Shown here in pieces: positions 28,291-35,946 of a DNA stretch of 40,435 bases (within the stretch, counting starts at the first letter, position 1; each line of letters begins with the position of its first letter). The translations under genes and the position numbers were made by a program. This stretch comes from Gammaproteobacteria bacterium (lineage in GTDB: Bacteria > Pseudomonadota > Gammaproteobacteria > Arenicellales > Poriferihabitantaceae), in the NCBI GenBank assembly GCA_022822625.1, contig JAJEAV010000008.1, positions 1 to 40,435 on the forward strand, given 5' to 3'. Below the pieces are notes generated by a model, which was not told the DNA's origin, ran no database searches, and saw only the letters and a list, made by a program, of their open reading frames with translations.

Positions 28291-29206
28291 TCTCGTTGAC
28301 AGCATTGAACGGTTTATTGATGCCATCGGCAAGGCAGGCAGATATTCGGAAAATTCCATACGTGCCTTCTATCGGGACTTGATTATCCTGGAGCGGTTCC
28401 TGAGCGAGCGTGCAGGCATTGCTGGCTGGGAAGAAGTAAACGAATCAACGGCCAGAGCATTCCCGGCTCGTTTGTTTCAGCGCGGGCATTCACCCAGGTC
28501 GATCAGCCGGATGCTGTCCTCCTGTCGGAAATTCTTCGATTACCTGATCAATGAGAATATGGTCAAGTCGAATCCATTTATCGGAATCAGTGCTCCAAAA
28601 GCGGCTCAAAAATTACCCAATACATTAAGTGTTGACGATTTAAGCACTCTGCTTGAGGAGAATATTGATGCTGACACGTCAACGAATATCGTTCGCGACC
28701 GGGCGATTATCGAGCTGTTTTATTCTTCTGGTCTGAGGCTTTCGGAGCTTGCTTCGCTGGACATTGATACGATTGACTTTGCGGAAAGCCAGATACGAGT
28801 AACTGGTAAGGGTAACAAGGAAAGAATTGTTCCGGTAGGAACCATGGCTCGCACTGCAGTCAGGGACTGGCTCGACCGTCGGGATGAGTATGCCAGTCAG
28901 GGAGAGAGGGCATTATTTGTCAATTTTCGGGGAGGCAGGCTGAGTGTTCGGGGGATTCAGTCCCGGCTAACCGAGTGGGCGAGGAGGAAGGGATTCAGTC
29001 AGCATGTTCATCCACATGCCTTGCGTCATTCATTTGCAAGTCATTTGCTTGAATCGAGTGGGGATTTGCGGGCAGTTCAGGAAATGCTGGGCCATTCGGA
29101 TATCTCGACAACCCAGATTTACACTCATCTGGATTTTCAGCATTTGGCAAAGGTGTTTGATCTAGCGCATCCTAGAGCAAGGAAGGATGCCGCGGACTCG
29201 GAATAG
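28283..29206 (+). CDS. xerC: site-specific tyrosine recombinase XerC
   Basis: XerC works with XerD at dif to resolve chromosome dimers. The 307-residue protein has an N-terminal SAM-like core-binding domain and a catalytic domain with R152 (SSGLRLSE), K176 (GKGNKER), H245 and R248 (HPHALRHSFA), H271 (LGHSDIS) and the nucleophile Y280 (QIYTHLDF). All are present. The predicted start is a TTG that overlaps the upstream gene by eight bases, which implies translational coupling. Confidence 0.95.
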   Translation: MSNLVDSIERFIDAIGKAGRYSENSIRAFYRDLIILERFLSERAGIAGWEEVNESTARAFPARLFQRGHSPRSISRMLSSCRKFFDYLINENMVKSNPFIGISAPKAAQKLPNTLSVDDLSTLLEENIDADTSTNIVRDRAIIELFYSSGLRLSELASLDIDTIDFAESQIRVTGKGNKERIVPVGTMARTAVRDWLDRRDEYASQGERALFVNFRGGRLSVRGIQSRLTEWARRKGFSQHVHPHALRHSFASHLLESSGDLRAVQEMLGHSDISTTQIYTHLDFQHLAKVFDLAHPRARKDAADSE

Positions 29207-29377
29207 ACTACTCATCCCTGCACATGTAGAAAAATTTCTGCGTGGTCGCTTTAATCATGACACTCAACTCTGGACGTGTTGGGCACATTTTCTCGATTAT
29301 GAAGAATCTCGGGCATGATTTTGCCGTTTCAAGGATTAAGTAGCGTGCCAGAAATTTGTTTGAACACAAAAGCCTCT

Positions 29378-29465
29378 TGGCGGAGAGTGAGGGATTCGAA
29401 CCCCCGGACCTGTTACAGTCAACGGTTTTCAAGACCGCCGCATTCGACCGCTCTGCCAACTCTCC
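29378..29465 (-). tRNA. tRNA-Ser(UGA)
   Basis: On the minus strand the gene starts GGAGAGTTGGCAGAGCGG, with the acceptor stem GGAGAGT pairing with ACTCTCC. The anticodon loop holds TGA, the variable arm is long as in class II tRNAs, the T loop is GGTTCGAATCC, and the terminal CCA is encoded. These features give serine with anticodon UGA. It is the last core feature before the accessory island. Confidence 0.96.
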
Positions 29466-29759
29466 ATTAAGACTTCAGGAATCTGCAGAATCAAGGGTGC
29501 TATTATATTGATCCATATATTCATAGCCAAGTGCTGTTTTCAAACTGTTACGAGCACATGAACTGTCCGGGTAGAGTCGACTGGGGAGACGGTCAACTGT
29601 ATCAAACCAGGAGCCTTGCCAGACAATAAACGGACTGTATCAAGGAAATTCCTGCGTTTTCATCCGTTCCATATTCGACCTCACAGACAGGTTGTAGGTC
29701 TGCTTGTACATGCCGTCCCGGTTGTCCTGGGCATTTGTTTCCATTGCTGACCCTTCCGA
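29466..29759. other. intergenic region before the island
   Basis: No open frame, tRNA or recognisable remnant is visible between tRNA-Ser and the inverted duplicate that starts near 29760. Confidence 0.4.
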
Positions 29760-30077
29760 TACTCCCCATGCCGGGCATGGGTCTACACGGATCCGATTTT
29801 AGGAAGCAGGCCCTCCAGAGAGGGGCTACGATTTTGGAAAGTAATTTACGGGATCAATGAAAGCAGGAACTTTGATCCCCACAATCAGTGCCTGATCCGG
29901 AAGAACCAAGAAAGAACCAAGGTCACGACAAGGGCAACAACAAATGTTATCACAGCGGCCTTGTTAACTCACGACTCCGACTATCAATATAGTCGGATAA
30001 CTCCTGAATCTCTTCTTTGCTTGAACCGTGATTGCCCAAAATTCCAGTGACTATAGCGCCACGCTGTTTAGATTTAC
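29760..30077 (-). pseudogene. decayed inverted copy of the small membrane-protein gene at 37410
   Basis: The minus strand is nearly identical, with a few differences, to 37410-37637 and its downstream hairpins: the same RGAIVTGIL-NHG-KEEIQELSDYIDSR coding, followed by a matching GGCCTG/CCTCTCTGGAGG segment and a weakened GCCGGGCATGGG hairpin. A lost G turns the Trp codon region into TGA, and further insertions scramble the helix. The start codon is absent because the homology begins directly next to the tRNA CCA end at 30078. This copy is therefore non-functional. Confidence 0.85.
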
Positions 30078-30125
30078 TGGTGGGCCCGGCAGGACTTGAA
30101 CCTGCGACCAATGGATTATGAGTCT
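30078..30125 (-). other. tRNA 3'-end fragment, probable att site (CAU anticodon)
   Basis: Minus-strand bases read from the anticodon loop CTCATAA through the variable loop and T arm (GGTTCAAGTCC) to the acceptor end GCCGGGCCCACCA. This is the 3' portion of a tRNA with CAU anticodon, closest in my memory to tRNA-Ile2 or elongator tRNA-Met. The 5' half is missing: bases after 30125 do not form the D arm. A bare 3' half is what a tyrosine integrase leaves at the distal end of an element inserted in a tRNA gene, and the relaxase gene begins 161 bases to the right. No intact partner tRNA is in the window. Confidence 0.8.
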
Positions 30126-30286
30126 AAAAGTCGGACCCTGATGTCCCAACCCATCTATCACTGCATGCAAGACAACGTATTAAAACCTCTTGATTTCAAG
30201 GAGTTCGTTAGCAAACCAATCCAACGTAAACACCGAGTAAAACTTTATTTGGAGTAAATGTACTTCAAGATGAATCTGGAATCAAC

Positions 30287-32041
30287 ATGCTTTCTGCATT
30301 TTTTCGGCCCCGGCGCTCCCCGAACCTCCTGCCCATCAGCAATTCAAGGCAGATCCTGGACCGTGTGAGCGCCCAGAAATGCGTGGGTGCGATTCGCAAG
30401 TCTGCTGGTATCAACGATATCCTGTTTGACCGCTTCTATCAAAGTGCAATTGACAATGTAGCCGAGCTTGTCCAGCTGTGCCCGGGCAGCGAGGCGCATC
30501 ACCACGCCTGGCCCGGTGGCCTGATTGCCCACATTCTGGAATCCTGTGCCAATGCGCTTGAATTGCGCAAGGCGGTGATACTGCCTGTAGGGTCGGAACC
30601 GGAAGAAGTGGCAAGGAAGCGCGATCTCTACACCTATGCCGTCTTCGCCGGCTGTCTGCTACACGATGTGGCAAAGCCTCTGACGGATCAGAAAATCACG
30701 CTGCATACACGTACAGGACGGTATCTATGTGACTGGGATCCCTCTGAACGGAATACAACGTCTGTCCGGCGCGCCGCATACATGCAGATCCGGTTCCACC
30801 CGGACCGCGTGTATGCGCATCACCAGCATTCATCGCTCCTCTTCCTGCAGCGCGTGCTACCCGCGGTTGGCTTCCAGTGGATTCAGAGTGACAAGGGTGT
30901 TTATGGGGAGTTTCTGGACGCGTTCGCCTCCGAACCAGGTGGCCCCATCTATAAATTGATGGCACAGGGCGACCAGATATCGGTGTCGAAGGCATTGGGT
31001 GCTCAGAGCCTGCCGCAGTTCGGCGGCAACCGTCCGTTGTCAATGAAGATGAAGACGGCAATTCGGTATTTGATCGAGCGGGGGGAATTGTCCCTCAATC
31101 GGCGCGGCGCAGCGGGCTGGGTCGACGGGCGGGCGGTGTGGCTGGTCAGCAAGCGAGCGGCTGATGCAGTACGTGAGCATTTGATCAGGGAGGGGCATGC
31201 CGGAATACCGGGAGACAACAACAGGCTTTTTGACGTGATGTCGGAGGGCGGGTTGATTGAGCTCAACCCGCAGGGCAAGGCGATCTGGCGATGTCGGGTG
31301 ACGATCGGAGACTGGTCTCCCGAAAAGCCTTTCTCGCTGATTCGCATGTCCCACGAAACGATCTGGAGTGACCCCGCCGCCGTTCAGGTCCTGGAGGGAG
31401 AGATCGAGATCGTGAATGACGACAACTCGAAGGATGTTGGGGAGCCTTCTCCGGACACACCGCCGATTGATGATGCCGATTCGGGTTCCGTATTTTCCGG
31501 GGTCGATCGGACGGTTGCCGAAACAGGCCGGCCAGATATCACAACGGCTGTTCCTTCTGACAATCATGAGGAACAGGCAATGCAGCCTCCGGAAGTCAAG
31601 GCTGCTGCCGGAATGTCTCCAGAAAGTCCGGCAGCAGGGGCCGGGGAAACCGGCGAACGGTTTCGGAAATGGATTGAGAAGGGGATTAATCAGGGTGACA
31701 TTAGCTTCAATACCGCGGAGTCGTTTGTTCATTTTCTGGAACAGGGGGTACTCCTGGTCAGCCCCCGGGCCTTCCAGAAATACCCCGCAAGGGACTGGAA
31801 GGCAGTACAGCGCAGTTTTCAGTCGTTGAAGATCAATCTGAAGAATCCCGGCGAGCGGGGAGAGAACTGGTGGGAAGTAAGAATCGAATGGCAGAACAAG
31901 CTGTCGAGGGTCAAGGGGTGGGTGATTCCCTATGAACATTTCGAGTTCAATGTAGTGCCCGATCTCAACAGGAAGATGTCGCTCATACAGCAAAATCCAG
32001 CCGTTGCGGATGGTTCGGCCGGACTTTCTTCAACAGCATGA
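30287..32041 (+). CDS. MobH-family (TraI_2) conjugative relaxase
   Basis: MobH relaxases nick the transfer origin of integrative conjugative elements. This 584-residue protein has the TraI_2 N-terminal domain with an HHH triad (71-73, in SEAHHHAWPGGLIAH) and an HD pair (126-127, in LLHDVAKP). A central winged-helix-like part (about 250-350) and a low-complexity acidic linker (about 380-460) follow. A C-terminal TraI_2_C domain begins near 465 (FRKWIEKGINQGDISFNTAESFVHFLEQGVLLV). It overlaps the following gene by ATGA. No T4SS or coupling-protein genes are present in the window. Confidence 0.88.
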   Translation: MLSAFFRPRRSPNLLPISNSRQILDRVSAQKCVGAIRKSAGINDILFDRFYQSAIDNVAELVQLCPGSEAHHHAWPGGLIAHILESCANALELRKAVILPVGSEPEEVARKRDLYTYAVFAGCLLHDVAKPLTDQKITLHTRTGRYLCDWDPSERNTTSVRRAAYMQIRFHPDRVYAHHQHSSLLFLQRVLPAVGFQWIQSDKGVYGEFLDAFASEPGGPIYKLMAQGDQISVSKALGAQSLPQFGGNRPLSMKMKTAIRYLIERGELSLNRRGAAGWVDGRAVWLVSKRAADAVREHLIREGHAGIPGDNNRLFDVMSEGGLIELNPQGKAIWRCRVTIGDWSPEKPFSLIRMSHETIWSDPAAVQVLEGEIEIVNDDNSKDVGEPSPDTPPIDDADSGSVFSGVDRTVAETGRPDITTAVPSDNHEEQAMQPPEVKAAAGMSPESPAAGAGETGERFRKWIEKGINQGDISFNTAESFVHFLEQGVLLVSPRAFQKYPARDWKAVQRSFQSLKINLKNPGERGENWWEVRIEWQNKLSRVKGWVIPYEHFEFNVVPDLNRKMSLIQQNPAVADGSAGLSSTA

Positions 32042-32871
32042 TTTCCACCACCTTGTTATTCCTGGTATTGGGGATGGTGGCGGGAGGGGCACTCAATTTC
32101 GTGATTGATCGTTATCCGCAGTACCTCGACAGGGCATGGACTGCGGAGGCTCTCGAGCAGATTGGAGATCAGGAACAGGCGAATCGGGTAAGGGCGTTGC
32201 GCCCCCAACTGCCCGGGCGGAGCACCCGATGTCCACAATGCCATGATGCGGCCACGGTGGCGTTGTATGCGCCGATCCTGGGTTGCATCGTGCATCGAGG
32301 GCGCTTCGATTGTTGTGGATACCGGGTGCCGAAGAGGTATTTCCATGTGGAGGCCCTGACGGGCGGACTGTGGGTGTTGAGCGTCCATGTCTTTGGAGCT
32401 GGCCTGGACCTGTTGCCAATCCTGATCCTGGTATGCGGGCTGGTTACGCTGGCCTTCATTGATCTGGAACATTATTTTCTTCCGGACTGGATTGTTGGTC
32501 CATTGCTGTTCGGCGGGATGCTTGTGAATACGCATTTTGCATTCGCTCCTGCACTGGACTCGGCGGTCTTCGGGGCTGTGGCAGGTTATCTTGCTCTTTG
32601 GGTGATTCGTGCGGGATATCAGGTTCTCGCTCGAGAGCAGGATGGTCTGGGTTTGGGAGACTGCAAGCTAATGGCGGCCATCGGGGCCTGGGTTGGGGTC
32701 GAGCTGCTGATTCAGACAATCTCGATTGCCGCCATTAGCAGTCTGGTTTTCTACCTGGTTCAAACTGGGGCAGGGCGGAATGATGGTGCCTTGCGGATAG
32801 CGTTTGGCCCCTGGCTGATTCTGGGCGGGCTTTGCTCTGTTTACTGGGGCAGTGTTTTTTCAGTCTTGTAG
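32038..32871 (+). CDS. prepilin peptidase (PilD-like)
   Basis: This 277-residue protein is an A24 aspartic peptidase of the type IV prepilin family. It has an N-terminal helix with GALNFVIDRYP, a cytosolic insertion with zinc-type cysteines (C65, C68, C92, C93), and the two catalytic aspartates D142 (FIDLEHYFLPD) and D208 (GLGDCKLM). About seven transmembrane helices follow. The second cysteine pair is adjacent (CC) rather than the usual CxxC. Its ATG overlaps the stop of the MobH gene, so the two are likely cotranslated. No pilin or pilus genes are in the window, so its substrate is unknown. Confidence 0.88.
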   Translation: MISTTLLFLVLGMVAGGALNFVIDRYPQYLDRAWTAEALEQIGDQEQANRVRALRPQLPGRSTRCPQCHDAATVALYAPILGCIVHRGRFDCCGYRVPKRYFHVEALTGGLWVLSVHVFGAGLDLLPILILVCGLVTLAFIDLEHYFLPDWIVGPLLFGGMLVNTHFAFAPALDSAVFGAVAGYLALWVIRAGYQVLAREQDGLGLGDCKLMAAIGAWVGVELLIQTISIAAISSLVFYLVQTGAGRNDGALRIAFGPWLILGGLCSVYWGSVFSVL

Positions 32872-32888
32872 ACGATTATTCCACAGGT

Positions 32889-32911
32889 TTATCCACGAAT
32901 TTTGTGGATAA
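32889..32911. other. inverted pair of DnaA-box-like sequences
   Basis: TTATCCAC (32889-32896) and GTGGATAA (32904-32911) are exact inverted copies with seven bases between them. Both match the DnaA box core. The pair sits 18 bases after the prepilin peptidase stop and can also form a hairpin. A transfer or replication role is possible; a simple terminator without a T-run is another. Confidence 0.5.
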
Positions 32912-33021
32912 TTTGACGTTGACTCCAAATTCAGGGGTAAGCAAAACCGTATCGTCTGGAACATGCCCTGGTCGTGGATTCCGAAATGCCGTTCGGGTAT
33001 TCCGGTGGCAGGAAAACCAAG

Positions 33022-33038
33022 GGCCCCTCTCGGGGGCC
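33022..33038. terminator. possible bidirectional hairpin between convergent genes
   Basis: GGCCCC (33022-33027) pairs with GGGGCC (33033-33038) around a five-base loop. It lies between the plus-strand prepilin peptidase and the minus-strand coiled-coil gene. There is no T-run, so termination is only likely from position. Confidence 0.35.
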
Positions 33039-33063
33039 ATCAGCCGATGACAGAAGCAGGGGT

Positions 33064-33414
33064 TCAGGGAACGAAGGTTCCGCCTATAAAGGCAAGAACC
33101 GCCAGACCAACCGCAATGCCCCAGCTTATGAACTGGACCATGCGGACTCTTCCGGCTTTCGAAACCGCGGCCGCAACCTCGGCTTTGGAAGCCATTTCAG
33201 AACGCAGTTCCTTCATCTCGGAACGCAGTTCCGCGAAACCGGCATCCATTCTCGAGATCACCTCGTTGAATCTGGCGTTTGCTTCTTTCTGCATACTGTT
33301 CTCGATCTGGAAAAGTTCCTTCACCATGCTCTCCGCCTGTATGGGGGAGAACCCTGCCGCTTCGCACCGCCTGAGCCGTGCAGCGTCATCTGGAAGCTCT
33401 ATTTCATTGTTCAT
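33064..33414 (-). CDS. coiled-coil membrane-anchored protein, DUF1640-like
   Basis: This 116-residue protein has a helical N-terminal segment (ARLRRCEAAGFSPIQAESMVKEL), a long coiled coil with heptads (EANARFNEVISRMDAGFAELRSEMKELRSEMASKAEV) and one C-terminal transmembrane helix (MVQFISWGIAVGLAVLAFIGG). It resembles DUF1640-type proteins found with mobile elements, whose function is not known. The ATG at 33414 has an ideal GGAGG; longer in-frame starts upstream do not. Confidence 0.7.
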   Translation of the reverse strand: MNNEIELPDDAARLRRCEAAGFSPIQAESMVKELFQIENSMQKEANARFNEVISRMDAGFAELRSEMKELRSEMASKAEVAAAVSKAGRVRMVQFISWGIAVGLAVLAFIGGTFVP

Positions 33415-33458
33415 TTTTTCCTCCGAATAGTCATTGCCAGCACACGAGGATTCGGAGC

Positions 33459-33486
33459 GCCCGGTGGGGAAACTCCCCATCCGGGC
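33459..33486. repeat. island hairpin repeat, copy 1
   Basis: GCCCGGTGGGGA (33459-33470) pairs with TCCCCATCCGGGC (33474-33486), with one bulged base and an AAC loop. The GGGGA/TCCCC core recurs at 37323-37352 and 37705-37741, and weakly near 29763. Confidence 0.65.
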
Positions 33487-33539
33487 ATGCTGAACGTTAA
33501 AAACAGGCTTCAGTCAAATACCGTCCGAACCGAAGTTCG

Positions 33540-33593
33540 TGCGTCCGCTAAGAGACGGCGGGCACGACCCGCTGGCGGGTCGGCACGGACGCA
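33540..33593. other. nested inverted repeat (cruciform-like)
   Basis: Outer arms TGCGTCCG (33540-33547) and CGGACGCA (33586-33593) enclose inner arms CGACCCGC (33565-33572) and GCGGGTCG (33575-33582). All arms match exactly. It lies in non-coding DNA between minus and plus genes. A terminator, a structured RNA or an origin of transfer are all possible. Confidence 0.55.
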
Positions 33594-33839
33594 TTAGGTT
33601 CACAACTTGAGAAGTTGCCAACACATGGTGCCCATGCTAACCCAATCCCGCAGGCAGTGCAAGAGGGTCTGTTGCGAGTGTTGCGAGCAATAGGCCACTT
33701 GAAAATTTCGGTAACGATAGGATAGGATAGGAATATGGCTAATCCTACTAATCATGGGTAGTGGCTCAGTTTGAAAATATTGCAAAAAACCACATTCCGA
33801 AATGTTATACTGATTTGGTCAACTATTTTGGAGGCCTTG

Positions 33840-33971
33840 ATGAAACGCCCGAGAGACATTAACCAACTTGCAAAGACGGTGGTTGACATAGCCACTGGTC
33901 AAGCAGAGGGCACAAAGCCCAGGACTGCACCGAAAAGGGCTAATGGCAGTCATGCTTCAACGCATTCGTGA
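33840..33971 (+). CDS. small conserved basic protein, MKRPRD type
   Basis: This 43-residue protein begins MKRPRDINQLAKTVVDIATGQ, the recognisable start of a widespread proteobacterial small-protein family of unknown function (usually MKRPRDPNQLAKxIVDIATGE). A TTTTGGAGG ribosome binding site precedes the ATG. The tail is short, basic and variable. The family's charged ending is truncated here, ending in HASTHS. Confidence 0.7.
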   Translation: MKRPRDINQLAKTVVDIATGQAEGTKPRTAPKRANGSHASTHS

Positions 33972-34049
33972 AGCCTGTGGCAATCGGGGCGGCGGTATGT
34001 TGCGACGATAACAAGTGCGCCGGAAGGCTCTTGAAGAAACGCTGTTCAG

Positions 34050-34880
34050 ATGAGCGCCGTTCAAGTTCCGCCGCTTAAGATACAGGGCATCAAGACGAAG
34101 GCCATCCCGTTCATTCGGGATAGCGTCGATTGGGACGGTGCCGGGCGCTGGATAGAGCCTTTCGTCGGTTCGGCCGTCGTTGCTCTCAATATCGCCCCCA
34201 AGTGCGCGCTGCTGGGCGATGCAAACCCGCACTTGGTCCGCTTCTATGCGGCGATACAGGCAGGGACCGTCACAAGCGCAACAGTGCGGTCATTCCTGGA
34301 GCGAGAAGGCGCACGCCTTCAAGAAGACGGGCAGGAACATTTCTATCGTGTGCGAGACCGCTTCAACGACAGCGGCGACTCGCATGATTTCCTGTTCTTG
34401 AACCGCGCCTGCTTCAACGGTTTGGTGCGCTTCAATCGGAAGGGCCGCTTCAACACCCCCTTCTGCCGGAAGCCGGAAAGGTTCCGCCCTGCCTATATCA
34501 CCAAAATTTGCAATCAGGTCCAGCGGGCCGCCGATATCATGGCAGGCAAGGACTGGAAATTCGTATGCGCTGATTGGGGCGAGATTCTAAGAGAGACGCG
34601 CGAAGGCGATTTCGTCTATTGCGACCCGCCATATGCCGGACGGTTCACGGACTATTTCAGTTCATGGACTGACAAAGATGCGGAACAATTGGAAAACGGC
34701 TTGAAGGCGTTGCCATGCTCATTCCTCTATTCCATGTGGTCCGAGAACAAGTATCGGAGGAATGACCGGCTGCACGAAGCATTCAGCGACTATGAGATTA
34801 AGACCTTCTCGCACTTTTACCATTTGGGCTCGACGGAATCCCTGCGGAACAGCATGACGGAAGCGTTGGTCGTAGGATGA
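34050..34880 (+). CDS. DNA adenine methyltransferase, EcoRV-modification type (Dam family)
   Basis: This 276-residue protein is an N6-adenine methyltransferase of the Dam-like (D12) class. The SAM-binding motif is EPFVGSAVVALN (the usual FxGxG is FVGSA), and the catalytic motif is DPPY at 192-195. Other family segments are FLFLNRACFNGLVRFNRKGRFNTPF and YSMWSENKY. Its stop overlaps the start of the adjacent EcoRV-like nuclease, so it very probably protects the same site, GATATC. The ribosome binding site is weak. Confidence 0.88.
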   Translation: MSAVQVPPLKIQGIKTKAIPFIRDSVDWDGAGRWIEPFVGSAVVALNIAPKCALLGDANPHLVRFYAAIQAGTVTSATVRSFLEREGARLQEDGQEHFYRVRDRFNDSGDSHDFLFLNRACFNGLVRFNRKGRFNTPFCRKPERFRPAYITKICNQVQRAADIMAGKDWKFVCADWGEILRETREGDFVYCDPPYAGRFTDYFSSWTDKDAEQLENGLKALPCSFLYSMWSENKYRRNDRLHEAFSDYEIKTFSHFYHLGSTESLRNSMTEALVVG

Positions 34881-35608
34881 GAGACTTCATCCTGAACGCG
34901 CTTGAGGAGATCCAGAACGGCTATTCGTTGTGCGGCATTGTTGATCGGAGGGCGCGCGTTTATCCGTTGGGGTCCGATACCAAGGTCATCAGCACGCTAT
35001 TCGAGATTGTTGCGCGGCAAGCGGTAGTCTCCTATGCCGACAAGGCAGGGATGGAGTTGGTCGAACCGACGAAGCAGAATCACTATCCGGACTTCACCTT
35101 GATGCGCGATGAGGGAGACCGGGAGAAAATCGCCCTTGATGTGAAAACAACATATCGAAAGGAAAGCCAAACCCGTTTCGGCTTCACTTTGGGAAGCTAT
35201 ACCAGCTACATACACCCGGAGACGGAAGGCAAGAATATCGTCTTCCCCTATAGCCACTATGGCGAGCATTGGATTATCGGTTTTGTCTATAAGAGGGCTG
35301 AAGGGAAGCGGGACACAAGCGGCCGCATATATTCGTTCGACACCTTGCGGCAAATCCCCATCCCTTTCGACGATGTTGAAGTCTTCATGCAGGAAAAGTG
35401 GCGGATTGCCGGCGACAGGGCCGGAAGCGGCAACACAGCCAATGTCGGCAGCATATCCGGGACCATAGAGGATTTCAGTGACGGCAATGGCGTCTTCGCC
35501 TCTGAGGCTGAATTCCTCGAATACTGGCGCGGCTACAAGCGGACAAGCCAAGAGCGCCGGTCCGCCTATTCCAACATTCACGAATTTCGCGGGAGGGAAG
35601 CACCATGA
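34877..35608 (+). CDS. EcoRV-like type II restriction endonuclease
   Basis: This 243-residue protein aligns with EcoRV along its length: CGIVDRRARVYPLGSDTKV, KQNHYPDFTL, IALDVKTTY, HWIIGFVYKR, KWRIAGDRAGSGNTANVGSI and FLEYWRGYKRTSQ. The catalytic PD...DxK residues are D72, D88 and K90. The recognition loop GSGNTAN (183-189) and the preceding Q67 loop match EcoRV, so GATATC is the inferred site. It overlaps the methyltransferase by four bases and the next frame by four. Confidence 0.93.
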   Translation: MRDFILNALEEIQNGYSLCGIVDRRARVYPLGSDTKVISTLFEIVARQAVVSYADKAGMELVEPTKQNHYPDFTLMRDEGDREKIALDVKTTYRKESQTRFGFTLGSYTSYIHPETEGKNIVFPYSHYGEHWIIGFVYKRAEGKRDTSGRIYSFDTLRQIPIPFDDVEVFMQEKWRIAGDRAGSGNTANVGSISGTIEDFSDGNGVFASEAEFLEYWRGYKRTSQERRSAYSNIHEFRGREAP

Positions 35609-35848
35609 CCAAGCAGAACAAGCCGAAGCAGCCCTTGCCGGCTCCTGTTACGACCACGCTCCCAGACAGCGACTTTCAGCCGAGCAAAAGGCGGGTATGG
35701 CCAGCTGGAAAGCCGACGTGGCCCAACGCGACAAGGACAATCAACGCTGGACAGTCGGATTCGGATCACCCAGATCGCGATAACGATAGCGGTTCTGGCC
35801 GTTGGCTTTGCATTTCTTGCCCTGGTCGGGATACCTTCTTCCCCCTAG
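35605..35848 (+). pseudogene. possible frameshifted small membrane protein
   Basis: A strong GGGAGGGAAG precedes the ATG, and the frame opens MTKQNKPKQPLPAPVTTTL. Protein-like sequence then shifts frame to RLSAEQKAGMASWKADVAQRDKDNQRW and again to RITQIAITIAVLAVGFAFLALVGIPSS before a stop. Joining the three gives a plausible soluble helix plus one transmembrane helix. Two frameshifts suggest decay, but I know no homologue, so this is an interpretation. The single intact frame ends at 35907 and looks non-protein-like after its first third. Confidence 0.45.
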
Positions 35849-35946
35849 ATAGGTCAAACTACTACTGCCGCCGCCGGCAGTTTGCCTTTTTGCCGAATCG
35901 TCCTTGATTCGGCACCTTTCAGGCCCTTTTGGATAGGGCCTTTCCC

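Noticed and set aside
29378..29465. tRNA-Ser as the island insertion site
   Set aside because: Its 3' end faces the core gene xerC, not the island, so integration at this tRNA would put the element on the wrong side.
31040..31993. A 317-residue minus-strand frame inside the relaxase gene
   Set aside because: It is antisense to the MobH frame and its composition is not protein-like.
33780..33811. Promoter for the MKRPRD gene (TTGCAA and TATACT)
   Set aside because: The two elements are 20 bases apart, too far for a confident sigma-70 promoter call.
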